From: Diplodia intermedia
Taxonomy: Eukaryota; Ascomycota; Dothideomycetes; Botryosphaeriales; Botryosphaeriaceae
Assembly: GCA_021495925.1 (NCBI GenBank)
Contig: JAKEKT010000086.1
Span: forward strand, 62,001 to 126,000
DNA: 64,000 nucleotides
Direction of reading: 5' to 3'
Shown here: in pieces, positions 53,790 through 62,575 of the stretch
Numbering within the stretch: the first letter of the stretch is position 1
How the letters are laid out: each line of letters opens with the position of its first letter
Translations under genes and position numbers: made by a program
Notes under the pieces: generated by a model
What the model was told of the DNA's origin: nothing
The model's input: the letters and a program-made list of their open reading frames with translations, nothing else
The model's database searches: none

Positions 53790-53978
53790 AGCTCTCTTTG
53801 CCTTTTGGCTTAGATCAAGTGAAGTGTACTGTTCTGTTTGGTTTAATCTCTGAACTGCCCCTACGGGGGTCTTTCTTGATTAAACCAGTTTTTGGAAACC
53901 GCCCTGGGGGCTCTTGGGCTCCGCCCGTTCCTCCAGGGCACGGTGTCGCCTCTATTGCACTGCCTGGGGCTGACGCGA
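53790..53978 (+). ncRNA. U2 snRNA-like locus C
   Basis: From about 53790: CTCTCTTTGCCTTTTGGCTT then AGATCAAG, identical to the U2 5' domain. The next part, GTGAAGTGTACTGTTC, replaces GTGTAGTATCTGTTC, giving recognition hexamer GAAGTG and one extra nucleotide. Then GGTTTAATC (53840-53848) pairs perfectly with GATTAAACC (53878-53886), enclosing hairpin CCCC-TACG-GGGG (53858-53869). An Sm-like site AGTTTTTGG follows at 53887-53895. Terminal stem GCCTC/GGGGC (53948-53952 with 53966-53970) closes the loop TATTGCACTGCCT. It is the best-paired of the three loci. Function as a spliceosomal RNA would require tolerance of the changed branch-site contact. A conserved block (TTTTCGT..GGCCTTGCGCCG..GAGGAAGAGAG) continues to about 54030 and is shared by all three loci. 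Confidence 0.85.
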
Positions 53979-54039
53979 ACCTTGCCATCTTTTCGTTGTT
54001 TGCCTGGCCTTGCGCCGCGCTTCGAGGAAGAGAGTTTTT

Positions 54040-57000
54040 TTTTTCGCTGCGATGATCTGACCTGAGGCTGGTGAAGCTCGCTGGCCCGACATCGTGTGTT
54101 GCGCGTTGCCTCCAGCTCAGCGGAGCGCTTCCTTGAGGGGGTGTTCGTCGTTCTGGCGCTCGCGATGCGTGCCTTCGTGATGCGCCCTGGTGTTGCGCCC
54201 TGGTGTCGCGCCTGCTGGCCGCTGTCGCGCTCACCTAGGTCCGCGGCGCGTAGCCGTCGCGCGCGACAGCAGTCCCATCACTTGCGCAGGCGTTGGAGAC
54301 ATGGCAAGCCCGCGCATCTTCCGACTCTAATCTGACTCCGTGGGCGTGCGCGCCGCTCGTTGCTGCTCTTCCGGCAGGTTGCGTGCGCCCAAGGCGATCT
54401 GGCGGCGGACGGTCATCCGCACGTTGCGCTGTCCGCTCACGACTCGATCTGGATAGCCCGTCTCACCCCCCAAGCGTACCCTCACGAGCACCTGAACGTC
54501 TGCAGCGGTGGCTGCGCTATCATCACAGGCTCCTGGTATGTCGCTCTGTTGCGACAGTGCTTCTGGCTGGCTTGGTGTGAGCGTGGGCGCCCGACTCTCT
54601 TCGGCTTGCGTTCCAGCGCGCTGAGTCTGCCTCACTCTCAGCAACTCGATCAGCTTCGCAGGTGCGCTTGGTGATCGAGATGGGCGACACCAGAATCCGG
54701 TCTCAGCCCCGGCGCCTGGCAGCACTGATGATACATTCGACGCCCGGCGCCCTCCATGATCATTTGAAACTCCACAGGTAAGCCCACGACACCCAGTCCA
54801 CAAGGGAACCCTTGACTCCAGGAATTGAGACCACGATTCGGAAACGGTTGCGCCAGACTCCATGTTCACGAACAATGCTGCGACAAAGCTCTGCGTCCGA
54901 AAAGCCTAGCATTCGCGACTGCCTCCAAGCCGAGCGCCACCCAGAACAATGACGGCGGTTCTATCTTCCCGCACGATTTGCCAGGAGACCGAAAGCCCGA
55001 GCGGAGCTCCTCGCGATTCTTCGTACTCAGATTCGCGCTGGATCCCGCGCTTCCGCCAGCCTCAAACCGCACAATACCGTCGAGCCGATACCAATGACAG
55101 CGCTTTTGGGCAGGGAGATCAAGCTTACAACCCTGGCCGCTGCCGATGCCGCCGCCGATGCCACCGCCACTGTGATACTGGGACAACTTGCCGCGACAGA
55201 TGCGTCGGGAGGAGGAACGTGGAGGCTACGCATGCCGACGGTTCATGACGCTCCTGCTGCCACCCTCTTCTCGCTGTCCGACCCCCTCCTCGGTGTAGTA
55301 CTAACAGTACCTCCCATACTGTCATTGAAGCAATTCCGTCATGCTGCTTGCTGCCTGACACCGTCTCTACCACCGGCCGAGGTGCAGAACTGGCCACGGC
55401 CGCCGATCTGCCCACCGCATACCTGTCGCAGTAAGACAACCACAACGCGAGCTCGACAGGATGCTTGAGGATTCAAAAATATGAACAGGAAGGCCATGTA
55501 AGGGCCGTTACGTTGTCTGACGGAGAAGCTGATCTCACGAGGTAAAACATGAACTGGATTGGTGGACTGGTCTGGTCCTACGAACGACACAATTTCCATG
55601 GACAAGGCACTCGGGAAAAAGGGCTACAAAGAATCGATAGGTGTTCCAGAAGTCTATTAACTGTGGTCTGCAGAGCTTGAAGCCCGAAACGAACCTCACG
55701 GATACAAAATGCACCCACAGTTTTGGCCCAGAGTTGCGACCTTACTCGCGGTTTCATGTCACCATGTATGTTTCTCCCAAGAAAACGGGGGATTTGAGAT
55801 GCCAGCAGAGGTACATGTGGATTTTCCAGCATTCGCCCTTGTCTGCGGCAGTTCAAGGCTCAGTGAGTGGAACTACTGCGGTTTTACACGAAGGATATCG
55901 GATTCCGCGCCACATGGGGCGAGAATGCCACCACACGGACGAGCTACTCCTTCTGAGCCGATTGTGATGGCTTGCCAGGCTCTTCATCTTCCATAATATA
56001 CGATACCTTGTTCCTCCAGAAAATGGTCCTCCGGAGCCTTTTTGAAGGAAGGCAGGATCGAGACTGACCACGATAATGGCAAATGGGTACGACCGTGGGC
56101 GTGATACGATTTGGCTAGGTAAGGTAACCTCTGTTGATTCTCCCTGATTCGTAGGCAGCATGATATGAGCATCGTATGCGATTTAGTTTACACCGTTTGG
56201 TGATGTGTGTTACAGCAAGTCATTTGTCGTTTGTGAACGGATGTGATTCGGTCTTCTGCCATCATATTGAGAAAAGCTGACGACTTCAGTCGGTCTTTGA
56301 AAAAAGCTTACTCGAGCGAGAGACAGATCCTGCCGCTTCTGAATGACTTACAAGCTCGCCGAAGTGGTGCACAAGAGCGCCTATAGGATTTTCTTTCCCT
56401 CAAGCCCCCTGTCTGCTTGACCACCTCTCTGCCTCTGTGACTCTGTTGAAATTCAATATATCCATTTGGGTGGGGGTACGGAGTCTTTCAATGGATATCA
56501 GTCTCCATGAGTAGCGGGCAAATATGTTTCTTCTGGCGGCGTAGCGGATCCATTGACCAGAGGGTCTTGCTTACCGCCCTTCGCGCACTTTGCTGCCACC
56601 TGCGTCGGTACGGTCTCTATCTCCACTTGCGTCATTTTGAGTGCTGGGTTCAGCAGCAGGGCCGGCCGACAAGGCGTCTGACCAACTGACGTTCTCGCTG
56701 GCAGGCGGCAAACGACTTCTGCCTGCCGCGTCGCAGAGTCCGCAGCAATGACTTGGATCTTGAGGCCAGGGTTGGCAAGCCAACTGCACGAAAGCCCGAG
56801 AGCGTCGTGTCCCGCGTAGTCTTTGTCTACGGGAAGGGCTTACTGTACACGGACAGTATGAGACACCCAGGGCTGCAGGCCTCCCTTCTACCGTTCAAAC
56901 GTGTAGTGTCTGCCCATTTTCTACCACAGAAGCTCCGCACGTTGGTAGGCACGGCACCTCTGTAGAATTGGTCCTTCGCGGGTTGTGTTTCGAGGATGGA

Positions 57001-58483
57001 AGCTCGAGGTTGCGGCGATTCGGGGGTGGCCTTCGACTGTTGAGGAAAGCGAAGAGCAAGGAGCTTCTGTCGCTAATCGGCGACGGGAGGAAGGAGAGCA
57101 TCGAAGCTCGTGAGGTATCTTGGACTAGCTTGCTTGAGGAGGCAGAGCGAGTGTTGAAATCTGCTGACCATGTTATTCTGTTACCGGGGATTCGGGACAA
57201 GGCAACGGAAAACCCTTGCAGCTAAGGAGCTGGCGGAGGGATATCCAGCTGCCCTGCTCGTCAATGCGTCTGGTCGCAAACGGGGAGGAAGCTCACCAGC
57301 AGCTGTGCAGACCATGAAGTGCAGGCACCGGTGGCGCAATTGCTTGTACCAAGCGGATTCGATCAGCCAAGAGGGTAAATGTGGCGTCCGACATATTCGT
57401 GGGTTCGATGGGCAGATAGCACTGGGGTGGGAGGAAAGATTCTTGGGAAGCTGGCTTACCACGCTTTCAACGCCCGAGAACACAGGAACTTATCGCGTGC
57501 AGACACCGGTCCGGCATTGAGCGGGCTCATACCAGATCAATAGCGCTGACGCGATAAGGGCAGATCTGAGGGACTGCACGCCGCGCAGTCTACGCCTAGA
57601 GTCCAAATCGAGCGCCGCTTGTCCAAACTTGATTCCTGGTGTCAGCCTGTGTCTCGCCGGTGAAGCGCTGTTCGGGATTTGTCGTGGTGGCGAAAGATGC
57701 CGGCGGGGACGCGTTGGCGCTCGTCCTCGCGTCGTCGAAGCGACACTTCACTTCCTCTTCGCTTTCAGGCGACCCTAATCCCCAACCCCACTGCAAATCG
57801 CGCCTTGCCAACTCAACTCGTCAATGGTGCTGCTCGGCAGCTACGATGCCATTCCTGCTGCAACCCTACTCCAGCCTTTCCGCGTACCTCCCCAGTCGAG
57901 ACATGGCGCTTTGCGCCTTGCAAAACGTTCCGGCCCGAGATGCACTCAAGCGCCGCTGCTGAGCAGGTACGTCAGATCTCCAAGCCTCGCACGAATTTTC
58001 CACCATCAGTGTGCGCTATCGTGTCTGGCTGGCTGGGCCGCCAAATTTTCTTCCGGGTGGACTGTTATACTTCCTGCTCGAAGCCGTCCGCCGCAAGCTC
58101 TGTGGAGCTACCTCTTGGACAGGTAGCGCTGTCTTCGCGCTGGAACGACTGAGAGCCTCTAAGACGCTTTCTTGACCACCTTCAGGCGCCCACCCCCTTC
58201 GTCACGCTGGCTGGCCCTCCCTGATTCGGTCAGGTCAAGAAGGACAATAGCTGACGGAACACCACACTGTCCAGGACTCCAGATCTTGCCCTCCGCACAG
58301 AATCTGCAATAATGGATCAGCCCGAGGCCTCCCGCACTGTCCCTCCACACACATTCCGGAAAGGCGGCTCAAGCCCAGCCCGCGCAGACGCAGTTTGCCT
58401 CCTCCCCCCTTACAGCCACACCTGGTTCACAATGCTTTATCGCCTGTCATCCGCTCGCCAAGCTCACTGCACGACTCTTCAAC
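54040..58483. other. Long stretch without a supportable gene
   Basis: Frames of 90-125 codons occur on both strands (for example 55094-55468 plus, rich in Ala and Thr; 55709-55996 plus with a hydrophobic N-terminus; 56753-57520 plus in two frames), but none has a domain or a splice junction I can support. 56200-56460 is AT-richer. These may be fragments of decayed genes. Confidence 0.35.
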
Positions 58484-58756
58484 ATGGATATGGAATGCAC
58501 TGCTTCAGACGCCTTGCACAAGGAAGAGACGAACAACACTGGTACCCCGATTGTGCCTCGCCAGCGGTTCGCCTACAAGCCCACGGACACGGTGTCCTGC
58601 CTCATTGTTGCCATTCTTCAGAGTTACATCGCCACTTTCGATTTCAGCATCGATGCTCTCCAAGCCAATGGTTGCTCCTGTCTTACTGCATCGAACGACA
58701 CGAGAGCTACGTGGCTCAGAGAGCTCATTCACTTCCTCGAGACACCGGCCATGTAG
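58484..58756 (+). CDS. Possible small protein
   Basis: 90 aa from MDMECTASDALHKEETNN. It has a hydrophobic helix (DTVSCLIVAILQSYIATFDF) in the middle and ends with RELIHFLETPAM. No domain and no paralogue in the window; a longer frame overlaps it on the same strand in another phase. It is listed because its composition is more protein-like than the surrounding frames; it may be a relic. Confidence 0.25.
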   Translation: MDMECTASDALHKEETNNTGTPIVPRQRFAYKPTDTVSCLIVAILQSYIATFDFSIDALQANGCSCLTASNDTRATWLRELIHFLETPAM

Positions 58757-59865
58757 CGCATTCTTGCATTTCAAGACCTTCGCCCCACATAACTACGCTC
58801 GAAGCCATCCCATCGCCCCTTCGTGGGGTATTTTCGGCTATGCTTGCAGTCATTCTCTTCACCGTTGACAATATAAGCTCGATCAAAACAATGCGGACGA
58901 CCATGAGGTCAGTCAATGGAGGAGACCGATCTACGGTCCACGCAGACAGTAGCTATCGCCACGGAGAGGGGATATCCAGCCCCTGGCGCAGCTGTTTTCG
59001 CCCTCGCAGGCCCCGCCGCAGCAAAACCCTCCATAGCAAAGCTTGCCACAACAGCCCGCGAGGCAGGCAGCAGGCGCCTTTGAGTATTCATTCCCTCAAC
59101 TTTAACGACAAGACCACGCCAGCAGCCAGTGGGGAAGCGAGCCTACTTGGTCTCCGCTCACGCGCTCTCCCCGAAAAGCTGATGTTGCAGAACAATGATC
59201 GCTGGTCTCGCTTAGCTGCATGCTCAAGTCTATCAAGGCACAACACTGGTCATCCGCGGTGGATCAGTTCAGTCAGAATGGGCGACCCCGGTTACAAGTG
59301 CGCTGAGGTCGATCCTGTGAGTCGAAGAAGGTCCTTGTTCAATGCAATCTTACTGACCCTTTGAATTCAGATCCATCGCCTGCCTTTTCGAAAAGATGTC
59401 CCGCCATCTTACTTCGAGAGGCTGGCAAAGGTACAGAGAGCGTATGCTCTTTTACGATATGCTTTGCCTCCCCTCTCTGCTCCATCACGATTTCAAACGA
59501 TACACCACCAGGAGAATGTATGCAAGTTATCACTGTTGCATCGAGCGAGAGTACGAGCGTGACCGCAGCCGCTCTCATTCTTGCCCACGTTGGCATGCGA
59601 GACCGCAGAGCGAGAGACATCCGCCTCCGATCTTTCAGCCCGGGACGGACGAATTTCTGCCCAACGCGAGCACGATAAAAAGAAAACAGATAAGTACAAG
59701 AAGACTGACGCAAACTTCCTCACCAGAAGCGAGCTCCGCCGCATCAGCCGAGCCAGGCACAGTCATGCGGAATGACTACTGGAGCTTCGCCTAGGATATT
59801 CCCGCTGTGGTCAATCAGCCGCTCTCAAGGAATGATAACTTGGGTAGATACAGCGGGTAAAGACA

Positions 59866-60354
59866 ATGAGGTCTACAATGGATGTACGACAGGGAGTGGT
59901 TTGGTGTCAAGATCTACCAATATTCGAAACATGGGTATCATTACATGCGGCTACATTGGCCCGATGCAGCAAAGGCAAAGAAAGCCACCCACATCTAGAT
60001 CTTACCCTTGTCTTCGAGGGTGAAGAGAGCATTAACGTCCTTCAACCGTGGCCGGACAACCTGAAGACAGAGCCTGACAGGACTCAAGTTCAGGCCCTAC
60101 AGCGCATGCTTACGAAGAAGTGCGCGATCATCCAGGAACCTCACTGAACTGGCAAGACTCACGCGTGCGTGATCTTTCTCAAGGCCTTACTCAACATGGA
60201 GCAAGATTTTGATGCACCCATCATTGTCGCTTGCCAGACGAACCACGCCCTGGATCAGCTCATGCGCCACGTTGCAGTCTTCGAGCCAAACTTTGCACGT
60301 CTGGGTGGTCGCTCGCGAGATGAAGATGTCAACCAGAACTCGAAGACTTCTTGA
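59866..60354 (+). pseudogene. Relic of a superfamily 1 (ZNFX1/Upf1-like) helicase
   Basis: One frame reads DRTQVQALQRMLTKKCAIIQ then EPH, TGA (60145-60147), then TGKTHACVIFLKALL and IIVACQTNHALDQLMRHVAV, ending FARLGGRSRDEDV. This is the Q-motif, Walker A and motif Ia region of the NFX1-type helicases linked to RNA silencing and decay, in which Walker A is normally QGPPGTGKT. Here G and P are changed and the glycine codon has become TGA. After the SRD segment the frame also shifts: a +1 reading near 60320 gives RTRRLLEI, as expected for the following RTL.EIR motif. No other helicase motifs follow. The gene is dead; only about 160 codons remain. Confidence 0.65.
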
Positions 60355-62346
60355 AATTCCGCACTGATGCGCAGAATACATCCATAGTTATGATTAGTCA
60401 ATGTATGATTGTAAACCTTGGGCCGCTGGCCATTCGATATTATCCTGTGACTGACACGAAACTTCGGAACTCGACGAGGCGAACGATGGCCTAGACGACA
60501 TGTCGAGGTTGGGAGACAATCCCACTGCTGTAGAAGAAAATTTCGCGCTGACGTGGTACATCAGGATCTTCATATCGCAACACCAGAGTCGTCCCACTCT
60601 CTCACCTCACTATTTTGACCGCCATGGCTTTACACCCAGTCATCTTCCAGTCGATCAGCCACCTCGCTACTTGAGACGGTAGGCGAATATAACATCCGGA
60701 CGCATAAGTGCATGTTCAAGGCGCACATTTATGACCAGATCCTGTCTTCAACGATCCACGTAAGGACAGTGTACCGACCTCGGCGAGCTCACATCTTCTG
60801 TCACCTACAGGGACCCTCCTCATCGGATTCATTACCTACCCTGTTGCTTTTCGCGCATGATAAAGCGTACAAGGAAGACCCTTGGGTTGCCCGGGGAATC
60901 TGGAGCCTGGAGTCCCGTGATGAGTCGTCAGCAAAGCCAAGATTCTGACGAATCATCTCGTTTCTTCAACGACTTCCGAGCTCTCTCATTGACGTTCTTC
61001 TTCAGCCAAATGGGACTCCTGGCGCTTGATCTCCGCTCACGACCTGCTTTGGCAGATCCAGATCTCTTCCTCTTGCATTCTATGGATACCTGCGATATCA
61101 TACTCGGAATCTTCGCCCATTATTGTCGCCGACGATTTCCTTTACCACATCCAGGTTCCTTGCTCTTCCTCATCGTCGGTCATCCACGTTAGTTTATCCA
61201 GATTTCTCACTTTTTTTGAGCCAGCCCACAAGTGCGCAGCTTTCCGCCATGTCGGTCCACCATGATTCAGACAATAAACACATCACCGCGCGCGTCGCCT
61301 CCCCTTCAGGATACTCGGCGGCCTTCAAGCACAGTAACCTCGAGTACGTTGCTGACAGGACAGCCGCATATCAGAGGTACGCCGTTTCTGAAACGTCTCC
61401 TAGCTTCAGCTTACCCGATCCTTGCTCTTCCTCGTCAAGCTTCTATACACTACTGACACGCCGTTTTGAAACCCCTTCCTTGACTTCATTCGTTGCTGAC
61501 TCTCTACGCAAGCCCATCGCTCTTCCTCACCAGACCTGCGCACGAAGCTTACACCATAACATCGGATTCTCCGATTGGCACCCTACGACACTTGACAATG
61601 CATGGTCAATGTTGGAGGCAGATCAACATGCGAGCATTCCAGAGAGTCACCGGCCACCTTCTGTCATCATTGACAGCAGATTAATGATGCTGTACCGCGG
61701 CAAATCAAGTATGTCACAACCTCGGAAGGTCCCCAGACAGTCTTCTCCGGTCAACGGTCCGGTCTCTTCCGCATGTCGCCGCAAACTTCGTCGTGCAGGT
61801 GGTAATCGCAAATTCCAAGCGCTTGCATTTTTCACGCTCTCACAACTCCCAAGCCTTTTCGAATTCCGAGTTCCCACGAGCCTACGCGTCCCACATTTTT
61901 CACAGCCTCCAAGCTCTTGGGAACTCCAGGCTTCCATGGACTCCCAGCTCCTACGGTCTCAAGCTCGAACGAACCGGTCCCAAGCTCTTACGAATCTCGC
62001 GCCCTTTCGCCACTTCCTCAACCCGAGAGCCTCATCTCTGAACCCATGTACACCAAGCTCTTTCGATGGCCCCGGGTCTCAGCATACGATGTGTACTCCT
62101 TCCAAGCCCCATGTTCTTCCGGATCTCCAGCTCTTTCGCCATCATCGCTTACCGGGATGCCTTCCTTGCGGTATTCTTTGTCTTCCAGCTCTTATACCAC
62201 ACCACCACGAGGCAACATCCACATCACACAAAGGAGGCCCTGGCACAGCATATTCCGCCGTCTTCCACGCAACGGCGCTCTCGAGAGGTCCGCTATTTCT
62301 TCTTAAGCGTTACCTGCAAGTTTTTCTTCCATCAACAAGAAACACA
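60355..62346. other. Region without a supportable gene, with degenerate repeats
   Basis: A plus-strand frame of 412 codons (61123-62361) is Ser/Pro-rich, has no domain and runs into the tRNA, so I do not annotate it. At about 61840-62120 short C/T-rich elements of the form CCAAGCTCTTACGA recur with irregular spacing (about 30-45 bp), which looks like an old minisatellite and explains the long frame. Confidence 0.35.
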
Positions 62347-62471
62347 GGGTCTGTGGTTTAGTGGTATAATACTCCCTTAGCATGGGAGTGGTCCGGGGTT
62401 CGGTAAGTCGCTTCCAAGTTCGAATCCTCTGAACATCATTCTAACGTCCAACAAGATTCCCCGCGGATCCA
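62347..62471 (+). tRNA. tRNA-Ala(AGC)-like gene split by a 53-nt insert in the T-loop
   Basis: Acceptor GGGTCTG (62347-62353) pairs over seven positions (two G.U) with CGGATCC (62464-62470); discriminator A at 62471. A-box TGGTTTAGTGG at 62354-62364. Anticodon arm CTCCC-TTAGCAT-GGGAG (62372-62388) gives anticodon AGC, which reads alanine GCU. T-stem CGGGG (62394-62398) pairs with CCCCG (62459-62463), and the loop is TTCG | ATT. Between G (62402) and A (62456) sits 62403-62455. Without the insert the tRNA is about 72 nt and complete. The insert begins GTAAGT, contains TTCTAACG and ends CAACAAG, i.e. it has the marks of a spliceosomal intron. It splits the B-box. Could also be a tRNA-derived pseudogene. 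Confidence 0.65.
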
Positions 62472-62575
62472 ACAGTAGCTGGTTCAATTCCGGTATTATG
62501 TCTTTTTTTTTTTGTTCAACGCTGGTCCAGAGTTCGATTCCCTGCAAATCCAATGGTCCTGGTTTGAGTCCGAGG
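62403..62575 (+). repeat. Tandem partial copies of a tRNA T-arm/acceptor 3' half
   Basis: B-box-like stretches recur: GTTCGAATCC at about 62419, GGTTCAATTCC at 62480, AGTTCGATTCCC at 62531 and GGTTTGAGTCC at 62562. The unit GATTCCCCGCGGATCCAA (62455-62472) is echoed by GATTCCCTGCAAATCCAA (62535-62552), and both are followed by a CTGGTTYRA stretch about 10 nt later. GGTCCAGAGTTCGATTCCC (about 62525-62543) is an uninterrupted version of the split T-arm of the tRNA. Confidence 0.55.
62503..62513 (+). terminator. Run of 11 T, possible RNA polymerase III terminator
   Basis: The T-run follows the tRNA-like gene by about 30 nt and is long enough to stop RNA polymerase III. Longer T-rich runs follow at about 62636-62660. 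Confidence 0.5.

Noticed and set aside
21664..53978. The three U2-like loci as recent segmental duplications
   Set aside because: Flanking DNA beyond the promoter and the 3' block is unrelated and the RNAs themselves differ at many sites, so duplication is old or was RNA-scale.
58312..59364. 350-codon plus-strand frame
   Set aside because: His/Arg/Ser-rich without domain; no splice signals; overlaps a more protein-like short frame.
61123..62361. 412-codon plus-strand frame
   Set aside because: Explained by a degenerate C/T-rich repeat; runs into the tRNA-like gene and has no domain.
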